Positions 9,636 through 17,917 of a DNA stretch of 64,000 nucleotides are shown here, piece after piece. A model generated the notes under the pieces. That model had not been told where the DNA came from. It worked only from the letters and a program-made list of their open reading frames with translations, and ran no database searches. Location of the stretch: the NCBI RefSeq assembly GCF_009650135.1, contig NZ_CP045871.1, forward strand, positions 992,001 to 1,056,000. Reading direction: 5' to 3'. Position numbers and translations under genes: made by a program. How positions within the stretch are numbered: position 1 is the first letter of the stretch; every line of letters begins with the position of its first letter. This DNA is from Litorivicinus lipolyticus (GTDB lineage: Bacteria; Pseudomonadota; Gammaproteobacteria; Pseudomonadales; Litorivicinaceae).

Positions 9636-10220
9636 ATGATTGCGCGTTTGTCTGGAACCCTAGTTTTGATCGATCAACCCGCCGTAGTTTTGGACGTGGC
9701 GGGTGTGGGCTATGAAATCGAAGTGCCGATTTCGACCCTGGCGGTGTTGCCGGGGTTGAACCAACCGGCGACCTTGCACATACATCAAGGCCAGCGCGAT
9801 GACATCCCGGCCCTGTTTGGCTTCAGCAGCCGCGCCGACCGCGGCCTGTTTCAGGCGATCACCAAAATCAGTGGGGTCGGTCCGAAAATGGGGCTGGCAA
9901 TCTTGTCGACCTTTACCCTGGACGAGCTGTCACGCGTGGCCGCGTCCGGCGACGTGGTCGCGCTGACCCAGATACCTGGGGTTGGCAAGCGCACCGCGGA
10001 ACGCTTGGCGGTGGAGCTTAAAAACCGACTGCCGGATGCGCCGCTGGCCACCCTGACCACCAAGGGCCAAGGTTCGACCAGCGAAGCCCGGGCCGCGCTG
10101 ATGGCGCTGGGCTATAACGAGCGTGATGCCCACAAGGCGGTCGAGTTAGCCGCCAAAGACAACGCCGACTCGACCGAAGCGCTGATTCGCGGCGGCCTCA
10201 AACAACTGGCAAAGGGCTGA
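9636..10220 (+). CDS. ruvA: Holliday junction branch-migration protein RuvA
   Basis: The product is 194 residues. RuvA binds the junction and loads the RuvB motor. The N-terminal OB-fold begins MIARLSGT and contains [11 protein letters not shown]; two helix-hairpin-helix motifs follow ([13 protein letters not shown] and [12 protein letters not shown]). The C-terminal UBA-like domain that contacts RuvB is at about 145-190 ([16 protein letters not shown]). ATG 9636 was chosen over an upstream in-frame codon because the MIARL start is conserved and the longer form would overlap ruvC. Confidence 0.97.
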   Translation: MIARLSGTLVLIDQPAVVLDVAGVGYEIEVPISTLAVLPGLNQPATLHIHQGQRDDIPALFGFSSRADRGLFQAITKISGVGPKMGLAILSTFTLDELSRVAASGDVVALTQIPGVGKRTAERLAVELKNRLPDAPLATLTTKGQGSTSEARAALMALGYNERDAHKAVELAAKDNADSTEALIRGGLKQLAKG

Positions 10221-10221
10221 T

Positions 10222-11217
10222 ATGGACCGTTTCGTGGACCCGGCTGAATTCGAACCGGAACTCAACGATCGCACCCTGCGGCCGCAACTGTTGGCCGATT
10301 ACATTGGTCAGCCGCGGGTTAAAGAGCAACTCGGGCTGTTCATAGACGCGGCCCGAGGCCGCGACGAATCGCTCGACCATTTATTGGTGTTCGGGCCGCC
10401 AGGACTGGGTAAAACGACGCTCGCCCATGTCGTCGCCAACGAGATGGGCACACAGATGCGCTCAACCTCGGGGCCGGTCTTGGAAAAGCCGGGTGACTTG
10501 GCGGCGATGCTGACCAATCTGGAGCCTGGCGATGTACTGTTTATTGACGAAATTCATCGCCTTAGCCCGCAGGTCGAGGAAATTTTGTACCCGGCGATGG
10601 AGGACTTTCAGCTCGACATCGTGATCGGTGAAGGTCCAGCCGCACGCTCCATTAAACTCGATTTGCCGCGCTTTACCCTGGTCGCCGCGACCACCCGGGC
10701 GGGGTTGTTAACGGGGCCATTGCGCGATCGTTTTGGGATCGTCCAGCGGCTCGAATTTTATTCGATCGCCGATTTAACCCAGATTGTTGAGCGCTCCGCG
10801 CGTTTGATGGGGCTGGAGGTTGAGACCCAGGGCGCCGGGGAAATTGCGCGTCGTTCACGCGGCACTCCGCGCATCGCTAACCGCTTGCTGCGCCGGGTGC
10901 GTGATTACGCTCAGGTCCGCGCTGATGGCCGGGTCGACAATACGACCGCGGCGGCGGCGCTGGACCTGCTGCAGGTCGACCATAATGGCTTTGATCCCTT
11001 GGATCGGCGGTTGCTGAAAATGATTATTGAACGCTTTGACGGTGGCCCGGTCGGACTGGACAGCGTGGCGGCGGCATTGGGCGAGGAACGTGGCACCATT
11101 GAGGATGTGATCGAGCCCTACCTGATTCAACAAGGCTATATTCAGCGAACACCACGCGGGCGCATGGTCAGTGACTTGGCGCGCGCGGCGGTCGAGGGCT
11201 TTGATGTCGAATTTTGA
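10222..11217 (+). CDS. ruvB: Holliday junction helicase RuvB
   Basis: The AAA+ motor of 331 residues drives branch migration with RuvA. The Walker A motif [11 protein letters not shown] is near residue 55, Walker [10 protein letters not shown] near 104, and sensor/arginine-finger regions follow (GPLRDRFGI). The C-terminal winged-helix DNA-binding domain ends [12 protein letters not shown]. It starts one base after the ruvA stop. Its last 14 bases overlap the start of ybgC, a coupling typical of the ruvCAB-ybgC-tol order in Pseudomonas-like genomes. Confidence 0.98.
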   Translation: MDRFVDPAEFEPELNDRTLRPQLLADYIGQPRVKEQLGLFIDAARGRDESLDHLLVFGPPGLGKTTLAHVVANEMGTQMRSTSGPVLEKPGDLAAMLTNLEPGDVLFIDEIHRLSPQVEEILYPAMEDFQLDIVIGEGPAARSIKLDLPRFTLVAATTRAGLLTGPLRDRFGIVQRLEFYSIADLTQIVERSARLMGLEVETQGAGEIARRSRGTPRIANRLLRRVRDYAQVRADGRVDNTTAAAALDLLQVDHNGFDPLDRRLLKMIIERFDGGPVGLDSVAAALGEERGTIEDVIEPYLIQQGYIQRTPRGRMVSDLARAAVEGFDVEF

Positions 11218-11611
11218 ATGGCCGGTGCGGGTCTACTACGAAGACACGGATGCCGGTGGCGTGGTGTTTTACGCCAACTACCTAGCATTTTTCGAGCGCG
11301 CACGAACGGAATGGCTGCGCTCGATTGAGCTCGATGCGACCGAACTTCGGTCGGCCCATTCGGTGTTGTTCGTGGTCCGCCACGTTGAAGTGGAGTACCT
11401 GGCCCCGGCGATGTTGGACGACGCGTTAAGAATCGTTACCCGGATTGCCGAACTAGGGGGGTCAAAGGTAGTGTTCGAGCAGAGTGCATGGCGTGGCGAG
11501 CACTGTTTGGTCCATGGCAAGGTGGTGACGGTGTGCGTCAGCACCGAGACATTTACGGCGACGCGACTGCCCGAGGCGGTGCGGACAACAATAACTAGGG
11601 ATATTGCGTGA
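11204..11611 (+). CDS. ybgC: YbgC-type acyl-CoA thioesterase (hotdog fold) of the Tol-Pal cluster
   Basis: The product is 135 residues. The 4HBT signature [18 protein letters not shown] places the catalytic aspartate at Asp16, matching Asp18 of E. coli YbgC. The enzyme hydrolyses acyl-CoA thioesters and has been linked to phospholipid metabolism near the inner membrane. ATG 11204 is preferred over a start 33 bp upstream because it keeps the family's short N-terminus and has GAGGG at the right distance. It overlaps ruvB by 14 bp and tolQ by 4 bp (GTGA). Confidence 0.94.
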   Translation: MSNFEWPVRVYYEDTDAGGVVFYANYLAFFERARTEWLRSIELDATELRSAHSVLFVVRHVEVEYLAPAMLDDALRIVTRIAELGGSKVVFEQSAWRGEHCLVHGKVVTVCVSTETFTATRLPEAVRTTITRDIA

Positions 11612-12300
11612 ACGAAGAACTCTCGATTCTGGCACTGGTAGCCGAGGCCGGCCTACTGGTCAAAGGCGTCATGTTGATATTGGTGGCGTCATCGATCACC
11701 AGCTGGGCACTAATTTTTCAACGCGGCATGGTGTTGTCGGCGGCCAAGCGTCAAGCCCGTGCCTTCGAAGAACGCTTCTGGTCCGGTTTGGATTTGGTGC
11801 GTGTTTACCGCGAGCCAGGTGGCGAAAAGCCGCTCAGCACCGAGTCGATATTCCGCGCCGGTTTCAAGGAGTTCAATCGCCTGCGTCAGCAACACGGTGT
11901 TGACCCGGATGCGCTGATGGAAGGCGTCCAGCGCAGCATGCGGGTGGCGGTGGCACGTGAGCAAGAGCGCCTGGAAAAGCACTTGCCGCTGTTGGCGACG
12001 ATTGGGTCCATCAGTCCCTACATCGGGCTGTTCGGAACGGTCTGGGGCATCATGAATTCGTTCCGCGGCCTTGCCAATGCCCAGCAAGCGACCCTGGCGA
12101 CGGTCGCGCCGGGTATTTCAGAGGCGTTGATCGCCACGGCGATTGGACTGTTTGCAGCGATACCGGCGGTCGTGGCCTATAACCGCTATGCGGCCCAGTC
12201 GGACAGTATTTTGGCCGGCCACGAGACCTTTGCGGACGAGTTTTCGTCAATCTTGCATCGCAAGGTTCACGCCAAACCGCAGGCCGAGGCGTCAGCATGA
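11608..12300 (+). CDS. tolQ: Tol-Pal system inner-membrane protein TolQ
   Basis: This 230-residue proton-channel protein of the MotA/ExbB/TolQ family has an N-terminal membrane helix (about 15-38) and a pair of helices near 130-155 and 165-190. The conserved TIGSISPYIGLFGTVWGIM and GISEALIATAIGL segments are intact. Together with TolR it harvests proton motive force to energise TolA during outer-membrane constriction. The start is GTG within the overlap with ybgC. The gene overlaps tolR by 4 bp. Confidence 0.97.
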   Translation: MNEELSILALVAEAGLLVKGVMLILVASSITSWALIFQRGMVLSAAKRQARAFEERFWSGLDLVRVYREPGGEKPLSTESIFRAGFKEFNRLRQQHGVDPDALMEGVQRSMRVAVAREQERLEKHLPLLATIGSISPYIGLFGTVWGIMNSFRGLANAQQATLATVAPGISEALIATAIGLFAAIPAVVAYNRYAAQSDSILAGHETFADEFSSILHRKVHAKPQAEASA

Positions 12301-12719
12301 GACAGGGCGGGCGCCGGCGTAACCGCATGGTTGCCGAAATTAACGTGGTGCCTTACATCGATGTGATGTTGGTGTTGTTGGTGATTTTCATGGTCACGGC
12401 ACCACTGTTAGAGCAAGGGGTCGAGGTCGCGCTACCCGAAACGGCGAGTGAGCCGCTGCCGATCGAACCCAATCAAGAGCCGGTGATCGTCAGCGTTGAC
12501 GCCGATGGCCTGGCCTATTTGAACGTGGGTCAAGAAGACCAGGCCATTGATTTGGCCACCTTGCAAGACCAGGTCGCCAAAATCGTGCGCCAGCGCCCTG
12601 ACGTACAGGTGACCTTGCGCGGCGACGGTCAAGTCAGTTACCAAGTGATCATGCAGGTGATGTCGGCGTTGCAGGCGGCCGGGGCTAAAAATCTGGGTCT
12701 GGTCTCCAAGGCCCCATAG
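12297..12719 (+). CDS. tolR: Tol-Pal system protein TolR
   Basis: This ExbD/TolR-family protein of 140 residues has one membrane helix (about 20-42). The essential aspartate lies in PYIDVMLVLLVIFMV, followed by a periplasmic domain. It partners TolQ in the proton-driven stator complex. The N-terminal RQGGRRRNRMVAEINVVP is the cytoplasmic segment typical of TolR. ATGA overlaps the tolQ stop, and tolA begins immediately after its TAG, so the three are translationally coupled. Confidence 0.97.
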   Translation: MRQGGRRRNRMVAEINVVPYIDVMLVLLVIFMVTAPLLEQGVEVALPETASEPLPIEPNQEPVIVSVDADGLAYLNVGQEDQAIDLATLQDQVAKIVRQRPDVQVTLRGDGQVSYQVIMQVMSALQAAGAKNLGLVSKAP

Positions 12720-13703
12720 ATGGAACGATTTGGCGGATACAGTCTTTCGGTCTTGTTTGCATTGGTGATTCACGCACTGTTGGTGCTGGGGTTGTTCTTG
12801 AATGTCGACACCGATCAGCACCTAATTCAACCGCGGGATAACATTATCAACGCCACCGTGCTGACGGTCGACGACTCGGCGCCCGCCCCGGCGGTACCGG
12901 TAACGCCCAGTGAGGCGCCGGCGCAAGCGGCCCCGCCGGCCCCAAACCCTGAAACGACGAGGCTGAAGCAACAGCAAAACGAAGACCGCGCGCGCATTGC
13001 CGACGAGAAACAACGCAAGTTAGTGGCCGAACAGAAAGCCAAGACGGCGGCGGCGCAAAAGGCTAAGCAGCAAGCGGAGCTGGCCAAGGCCAAAGCGCTT
13101 GCCGATCAACAACGCGCCGATCAAGCCAAAGCTAAGGCCGAGGCTGAAACACGCAAGGCCGAGGCCCAAGCCAAGGCTAAGCAAGCTGCCGACGCGGCCG
13201 CCAAAAAACGCGCGGACCAAGCCCGGGCCGAGGCTGCGAAAAAAGCCAAGCAGGACGCCGAGGCGCGTGCCAAGCGGCTGGCGGACCAGGAACGTAAACG
13301 CTTAGAAGACGAGGCCAAAGCCAAAGCCGCGGCCAAGGCCGCCGAGGACAAAGCGCGTGCGGATGAGTTGGCACGTGCGGCGGCGGCAGAGGACGCCGCG
13401 TTGGCCGCGATCGCCTCGCAGCGGTTGGCCCGCAGCATCGCCTCGGCGATCGATCAAAAAGTTCGTCGCCAGTGGCGCGTGCCGCCCTCCAGCGATGGAT
13501 TGGAAGTGCAGGTGCGTATTTCACTGACGCCGACGGGGGACGTGGTCGGGGTCAGCGTGACCGACTCATCGGGCAGCCCAGCCTTTGACCGCAGCGCCCG
13601 CAGTGCGATCGAACGGGCGTCGCCGTTTGACGAGGTGCGAACCTTGTCTTCTAAAGAGTTTGAAAGTAATTTCAGGCGCTTTGCCATGATTTTTAGACCC
13701 TAG
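12720..13703 (+). CDS. tolA: Tol-Pal system periplasm-spanning protein TolA
   Basis: The product is 327 residues. One membrane helix lies at about 8-28. A Pro/Ala linker (50-75) leads into a long Ala/Lys/Glu/Asp-rich helical domain (about 80-235). A C-terminal domain follows (about 240-327) with the TonB/TolA-like pattern GDVVGVSVTDSSGSPAFDRSARSAI. TolA connects the TolQR motor to TolB/Pal at the outer membrane. The low-complexity DNA produces long spurious frames on the other strand. It directly follows tolR without a gap. Confidence 0.96.
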   Translation: MERFGGYSLSVLFALVIHALLVLGLFLNVDTDQHLIQPRDNIINATVLTVDDSAPAPAVPVTPSEAPAQAAPPAPNPETTRLKQQQNEDRARIADEKQRKLVAEQKAKTAAAQKAKQQAELAKAKALADQQRADQAKAKAEAETRKAEAQAKAKQAADAAAKKRADQARAEAAKKAKQDAEARAKRLADQERKRLEDEAKAKAAAKAAEDKARADELARAAAAEDAALAAIASQRLARSIASAIDQKVRRQWRVPPSSDGLEVQVRISLTPTGDVVGVSVTDSSGSPAFDRSARSAIERASPFDEVRTLSSKEFESNFRRFAMIFRP

Positions 13704-13713
13704 GGGGTTGTGC

Positions 13714-14994
13714 ATGAAACATTGGATTTGGGCATTGCTGTTGCCGGCGATGGTGGCCCGCGCCGAACTGGTCATCGAGATCACAGAAGGGGTCGACGAT
13801 CCGATTCCGGTCGCCTTTGTGCCCTTCGAATACACCGGGGCCGGTGCATTGCCACTCGAGTTGGCGGATTTGCTGGAGCGCAACCTGGAGCGCACCGGTC
13901 AATTTGAGGGCACCGCCCGTGAAAATATGTTGAGCCGTCCGGCGCGCGGCAGCGATGTGGTGTTTCGTGACTGGCGCTTGCTCGAGTCCGAGTACCTGCT
14001 GATCGGCCAGGTTGAACCCGAGGGCGAGGGTTTGATAGTGACCTTTGAGTTATTCGATGTGTTTGGACAGGCCTCGCTGCTGCGTGCCCGGGTTCCGGGT
14101 AATGCAGCCCAGTTGCGCGACATTGGCCACTATATTTCGGACTTGGTGTACGAAAAACTGACCGGCAATCGGGGTGTGTTTTCGACCAAGCTGGCGTACG
14201 TCACGGTTGAGCGCCGCAGCGAAAAAGACCAGACCTTTCGGCTGATCTATTCGGATGCCGACGGCGGACGACCGCAAGTAATCTTTGAATCGCCAGAGCC
14301 GATCATGTCACCGACCTGGTCGCCGGAGGGCGGTCGTATCGCGTATGTCAGCTATGCCAGTCGGCGTTCTGCCATTTATATCCAAGAGCTGGGGACTGGC
14401 CGCCAAACGAAAGTGGCGGACTATGAAGGCCAAAACACGGCGCCGTCATTTTCACCGGATGGGCGTCGACTGGCGTTCGTGTCGTCCAAAGACGGTAACC
14501 CTGAAATTTATATCAAAAACCTGAGCAATCAGCGGTTGCTTAGGGTCACGCGTAACGCGGCGATCGACACCGAGCCGCGTTTTTCGGCCGACGGTGATCG
14601 CTTGTTATTTACCTCGACAAGGGCAGGCAATCCCCACGTCTACGAGGTCGATGTGGCGGAGGGTAAATCGCAGCGCTTGACCTACGAAGGGCGCTACAAT
14701 TCGAACGCATCCTATCTGCCCGACTCGGATGACATCGTATTCGTGCATCAATTTGACCGTGACTATCAGGTCGCGATCCAGTCCAAGGCAACCGGCGCAA
14801 TTCAGGTCTTGACCGCCAGCGGTTTGGACGAGTCACCCAGCCCAGCGCCGAACGGTCAATTGATTGTTTATGCGACTAGCAGTGGTGGAAAAGGCGTATT
14901 GGGACTAACCTCCGTTGATGGAAGCGTACGGTCTCTGATACCTTCCACTGCAGGAGACGTTCGAGAACCGGCATGGTCGCCGTATTTGAATTGA
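13714..14994 (+). CDS. tolB: Tol-Pal periplasmic beta-propeller protein TolB
   Basis: The product is 426 residues. A Sec signal peptide with cleavage after ARA (residue 17) leads to the mature E-L-V-I start. An N-terminal alpha/beta domain is followed by WD40-like beta-propeller repeats with the PTWSPEGGRIAYVS / PSFSPDGRRLAFVS pattern. ATG 13714 is preferred over TTG 13708 because AGGGGG (13702-13707) is then well spaced. TolB docks on Pal and TolA in the periplasm. It is followed after 49 bp by pal. Confidence 0.97.
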   Translation: MKHWIWALLLPAMVARAELVIEITEGVDDPIPVAFVPFEYTGAGALPLELADLLERNLERTGQFEGTARENMLSRPARGSDVVFRDWRLLESEYLLIGQVEPEGEGLIVTFELFDVFGQASLLRARVPGNAAQLRDIGHYISDLVYEKLTGNRGVFSTKLAYVTVERRSEKDQTFRLIYSDADGGRPQVIFESPEPIMSPTWSPEGGRIAYVSYASRRSAIYIQELGTGRQTKVADYEGQNTAPSFSPDGRRLAFVSSKDGNPEIYIKNLSNQRLLRVTRNAAIDTEPRFSADGDRLLFTSTRAGNPHVYEVDVAEGKSQRLTYEGRYNSNASYLPDSDDIVFVHQFDRDYQVAIQSKATGAIQVLTASGLDESPSPAPNGQLIVYATSSGGKGVLGLTSVDGSVRSLIPSTAGDVREPAWSPYLN

Positions 14995-15043
14995 TCGACT
15001 AAACAATGTGGTAACTACATAAATTTAAAGTAAGGGGTTCTGT

Positions 15044-15589
15044 ATGAATCAGTTTGGCACAGCCAAAAGTTTGGTCTTAGCTGCATCAATTGCGGTATTG
15101 GCCGGTTGCTCGAGCACCAAAATGGACGATATGAGCGGTGATGCCGACATGACAGGCTCTACTGCCACTAGCAACAACACGTCCGCAGGCACCACGGCTG
15201 CGATCGAGCAGATGAAAATGAAAGCCGAGCAGCTGCAAGCCGCTCAGGACGCGGCATTCGCGGCCGACACGCTATTCTTCTTTGATTACGATCAGTCAAG
15301 CATCAAAGCGGACGCACGAACGGCATTGCAGTCACACGCGGCCTATCTAGCGGCCAACTCAAGTGCGTCTGTGCGCCTTGAAGGTCATGCGGATGAACGC
15401 GGAACCCGTGCTTACAACGTGTCACTGGGCGAACGTCGTGCCAACGCGGTTAAGCGCTATCTGATCGTTCAGGGCGCAGCCAGTGCTCAGATTGAAACCG
15501 TTTCTTACGGCGAGGAACGTCCTTTGAGCCTGTCACAGGACGAAAGCGGTTACGCACGTAACCGTCGCGTCGAACTGATTTACAACTAA
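15044..15589 (+). CDS. pal: Peptidoglycan-associated lipoprotein Pal
   Basis: The 181-residue outer-membrane lipoprotein has a lipobox LAGC (lipidated Cys22). A Thr/Ser/Asn-rich linker follows, then an OmpA-like peptidoglycan-binding domain from about residue 80 (FDYDQSSIK, EGHADERGTRAYN, LGERRANAVKRYL). A strong Shine-Dalgarno AAGGGG precedes the ATG. The codon use and the hairpin just downstream suggest higher output than cpoB. Pal tethers the outer membrane to the wall and receives force from TolA/TolB. Confidence 0.98.
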   Translation: MNQFGTAKSLVLAASIAVLAGCSSTKMDDMSGDADMTGSTATSNNTSAGTTAAIEQMKMKAEQLQAAQDAAFAADTLFFFDYDQSSIKADARTALQSHAAYLAANSSASVRLEGHADERGTRAYNVSLGERRANAVKRYLIVQGAASAQIETVSYGEERPLSLSQDESGYARNRRVELIYN

Positions 15590-15593
15590 GTTC

Positions 15594-16298
15594 ATGCTTA
15601 AGCAAAAATGGGTCGCCGTTGCGTTAGCAACGGCGACCTTTTCATTTGGTGTGCAGGCGAACGAGCTGTCGAACCTGCGCGACCTTCAAATTGATCTGCT
15701 GGAACGTTTTGATTTACTTCAGCAAGAAGTGCAGATGCTGCGCGGCATGATCGAAGAGCAAGCCGTCACTATTGATAGCCTTCAGCAAGACGGCCGCAAT
15801 CGTTACCTGGACTTAGACAGCCGGATTGGTGCGCTGCAATCGCAGCCAGCGCCGATGTCTGAGGTGGTGGCGGCCAGTTCGGCCTCCCAGGTCGAGGCGG
15901 TGGTGCCTGCGGTTGAGCTGGGTGATCCGGCCCAAGAAAGCGCCGAGTATCAAGCCGCATTTGGGCTGATTCGTGAACGCAAATTCGACGACGCCCAAGA
16001 TGCCTTATTGTTATTCGGACAGCGCTTTCCAGCGGGCGCCTTGCGAGCGGATGCTCAGTTTTGGTTGGCCCAGGTGTACGACGCCCAAGGCAAGCCCGGT
16101 GACGCCATTTCAGCGTTTACGCGTTTGTTAACCGAGCACCCGGATTACCGGCGAGCGACTCAGGCTGAATTGAAGTTGGGGCGGCTGCAGCTGGCGAATG
16201 GCTTTACGGCTGACGGCCAGCAAACGCTAGGGCGGCTGATCGAGCGCGCTCCCGAGTCCAGCGAAGCGACCCAAGCTCGCGACTTGCTGACTGACTGA
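15594..16298 (+). CDS. cpoB: Cell division coordinator CpoB (YbgF)
   Basis: This 234-residue periplasmic protein has a Sec signal peptide ending VQA (about residue 22). A short coiled coil for trimerisation (about 25-65) is followed by a Pro/Ala linker and a TPR domain (about 115-234). CpoB links Tol energy to PBP1B during septal wall synthesis. It begins 4 bp after pal. Bases 15611-15638 inside the signal-peptide codons form a perfect 12-bp stem followed by TTTT, which may limit transcription into this gene. The stop codon lies in a (CTGA)5 repeat. Confidence 0.95.
   Translation: MLKQKWVAVALATATFSFGVQANELSNLRDLQIDLLERFDLLQQEVQMLRGMIEEQAVTIDSLQQDGRNRYLDLDSRIGALQSQPAPMSEVVAASSASQVEAVVPAVELGDPAQESAEYQAAFGLIRERKFDDAQDALLLFGQRFPAGALRADAQFWLAQVYDAQGKPGDAISAFTRLLTEHPDYRRATQAELKLGRLQLANGFTADGQQTLGRLIERAPESSEATQARDLLTD
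15611..15642 (+). terminator. Terminator-like hairpin inside the 5' end of cpoB (candidate attenuator)
   Basis: The stem GGTCGCCGTTGC (15611-15622) pairs perfectly with 15627-15638 around the tetraloop GTTA, and TTTT follows at 15639-15642. It begins 22 bp after the pal stop and encodes part of the cpoB signal peptide (codons 6-15). The T-tract is short, so partial rather than full termination is more likely. It may equally act as a 3' stabilising stem for the pal message. Confidence 0.55.
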
Positions 16299-16306
16299 CT
16301 GACTGA
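16287..16306. repeat. (CTGA)5 microsatellite across the cpoB stop codon
   Basis: Five perfect tetranucleotide units run through the last codons and stop of cpoB. The unit puts a TGA in every reading frame, so slippage would only change the last few residues. Confidence 0.9.
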
Positions 16307-16331
16307 TCATCGATGTTCAAAAGAGAGCCCC

Positions 16332-16979
16332 ATGGCTGACACACTCAGGCTGACCGAGATCTTTTACTCGCTGCAAGGCGAAACCCGAACCATGGGCTTG
16401 CCGACGGTGTTTGTGCGGCTGACCGGTTGCCCGCTGCGTTGCACCTGGTGCGACAGTGAATACAGCTTCCACGGCGGCAGCATTCACGCTCTGGATGACA
16501 TCCTGGCCGAGGTGGCGGGGTATCGGCCACGCTACGTCACCGTCACCGGCGGTGAGCCCTTGGCCCAGCCCAATGCGTTGCCGCTGATGCGGGCGTTGTG
16601 CGACGCCGGCTACGAGGTCAACCTCGAAACCAGTGGCGCGCTGGACATTGCCGAGGTCGACCCGCGGGTTTCCAAGGTCATGGACTTGAAGGCGCCAGGG
16701 TCGGGTGAACACGCCCGTAACCGGTTCGATAACTTGATGCACATGGGGCCGAACGATCAGCTGAAGTTTGTGTTGGCTGACCGCGTTGATTACGAATGGG
16801 CGCGCATGCAAATTGATCAGCATGGGTTGGCCGACAAGGGCGGTGAGCTGCTCTTGTCGCCGGTTCATGGTCAGCTCAACCCACGCGAGCTGGCCGACTG
16901 GATCGTGGCGGATAATCTGCCGGTTCGAATGCAGCTGCAAATGCATAAATATTTATGGGGCGAGGAGCCCGGTCACTGA
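16332..16979 (+). CDS. queE: 7-carboxy-7-deazaguanine synthase QueE
   Basis: This radical-SAM enzyme of 215 residues forms CDG from 6-carboxytetrahydropterin in queuosine synthesis. The cluster cysteines are Cys33, Cys37 and Cys40 in [15 protein letters not shown], and the SAM motif TGGEPL follows near residue 75. The N-terminal [10 protein letters not shown] is characteristic of QueE. AGAGAG precedes the ATG. The end of the gene overlaps queC by one base (TGATG), so both steps are made from one transcript. Confidence 0.96.
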   Translation: MADTLRLTEIFYSLQGETRTMGLPTVFVRLTGCPLRCTWCDSEYSFHGGSIHALDDILAEVAGYRPRYVTVTGGEPLAQPNALPLMRALCDAGYEVNLETSGALDIAEVDPRVSKVMDLKAPGSGEHARNRFDNLMHMGPNDQLKFVLADRVDYEWARMQIDQHGLADKGGELLLSPVHGQLNPRELADWIVADNLPVRMQLQMHKYLWGEEPGH

Positions 16980-17665
16980 TGGTAGATACCTCCAAAAAAG
17001 CGGTCATTCTATTGTCCGGCGGGCTCGACAGTGCCACGGTGTTGGCAATGGCCCAGGCCGACGGCTATGACTGCTACACCCTAGGCTTTGACTACGGCCA
17101 GCGCCACGACAGCGAACTGCGAGCGGCGTTGCGTGTGGTCGCCGCACAGGGCACCCACGAGCACAAAGTCATCCGATTGAACTTGGATGCGATTGGCGGG
17201 TCGGCGTTGACTGACGGCGATATACAGGTGCCCGAGGAAGCCACCAGCGACGGTGAAATTCCGGTCACCTACGTGCCGGCCCGTAATACCGTGTTTTTAT
17301 CGATTGCATTGGGCTATGCCGAGGTCATTGGGGCCAACCATTTGTTCATTGGGGCCAATGCCGTGGACTATTCGGGCTATCCGGATTGCCGCCCTGAATT
17401 CATTCAGGCCTTCGAGCGTTTGGCCAATGTTGCCACCAAGGCTGGGGTCGAGGGTGCGGGGATTCATATTCATGCGCCACTGATGACTATGACCAAGGGT
17501 GACATCGTCACCGTCGGCACCGCGCTGGGTGTCGACTACGGATTGACGATCACCTGTTATCAGGCCGATGACCATGGCGGGGCATGTGGTCGTTGTGAAG
17601 CGTGCCGTTTGCGCAAGGCTGGGTTTGAAGACGCGGGCATAGCCGATCCAACGAAATATTCGTAA
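16979..17665 (+). CDS. queC: 7-cyano-7-deazaguanine synthase QueC
   Basis: The 228-residue ATP-dependent enzyme converts CDG to preQ0. The PP-loop SGGLDSAT is near residue 14, [12 protein letters not shown] in the middle, and a C-terminal zinc site lies in [16 protein letters not shown] 16979 overlaps the queE stop and is preferred to an upstream in-frame start inside queE. The gene ends 55 bp before tRNA-Lys, with that tRNA's own promoter between them. Confidence 0.96.
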   Translation: MVDTSKKAVILLSGGLDSATVLAMAQADGYDCYTLGFDYGQRHDSELRAALRVVAAQGTHEHKVIRLNLDAIGGSALTDGDIQVPEEATSDGEIPVTYVPARNTVFLSIALGYAEVIGANHLFIGANAVDYSGYPDCRPEFIQAFERLANVATKAGVEGAGIHIHAPLMTMTKGDIVTVGTALGVDYGLTITCYQADDHGGACGRCEACRLRKAGFEDAGIADPTKYS

Positions 17666-17672
17666 AAAGTTC

Positions 17673-17698
17673 TTGCCAAAATCTCGTGGCCCTATAAT
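17673..17698 (+). promoter_or_regulatory. Promoter of tRNA-Lys
   Basis: A perfect -10 TATAAT lies at 17693-17698, followed by the GC-rich discriminator ACGCGCCG typical of stable RNA genes. TTGCCA at 17673-17678 is a -35-like element but is only 14 bp away; TTCTTG at 17670-17675 has 17-bp spacing but a weaker match. The -10 is convincing, the -35 is not settled. Confidence 0.65.
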
Positions 17699-17720
17699 AT
17701 ACGCGCCGTTACTTACTGAC

Positions 17721-17796
17721 GGGTCGTTAGCTCAGTTGGTAGAGCAGTTGGCTTTTAACCAATTGGTCGAGCGTTCGAGTCGCTCACGACCCACCA
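17721..17796 (+). tRNA. tRNA-Lys (anticodon TTT), CCA encoded
   Basis: The 76-nt cloverleaf has an acceptor stem GGGTCGT/ACGACCC, a D-arm with AGCTCAGTTGGTAGAGC, an anticodon loop CTTTTAA (anticodon TTT at its centre), a T-loop TTCGAGT and a 3' CCA in the DNA. It differs from E. coli tRNA-Lys at only a few stem positions. Its wobble U34 is a target of MnmC and MnmH, both encoded in this window. Confidence 0.98.
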
Positions 17797-17807
17797 TATA
17801 TTGAAAG

Positions 17808-17834
17808 TGCCGGCGTATACGCCGGCATTTTTTT
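17808..17834 (+). terminator. Intrinsic terminator of tRNA-Lys
   Basis: A perfect 20-bp palindrome (half-site TGCCGGCGTA, 17808-17827) is followed by seven T (17828-17834), 12 bp after the tRNA. Confidence 0.92.
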
Positions 17835-17873
17835 GCCTGCGATTTGTGCCCTCAGCGCGACCGTATTGACGCC

Positions 17874-17899
17874 CAAAAAAAAAGCCCCCGTGAGGGGGC
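17874..17899 (-). terminator. Intrinsic terminator of the sulfide:quinone oxidoreductase gene
   Basis: The stem GCCCCC/GGGGGC (17884-17889 with 17894-17899) has a 4-nt loop. Ten A on its left read as a T-tract on the minus strand. It begins 19 bp past the stop codon at 17918. Confidence 0.9.
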
Positions 17900-17917
17900 A
17901 AAGTGCGTCGAGCAAAA

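Noticed and set aside
9664..9680. FNR-like TTGATCGATCAA in ruvA
   Set aside because: The spacing between half-sites is 2 instead of 4 and it lies inside the ruvA coding region.
12960..13420. Ala/Lys-rich repeats in tolA as a mobile or satellite element
   Set aside because: Normal low-complexity helical domain II of TolA.
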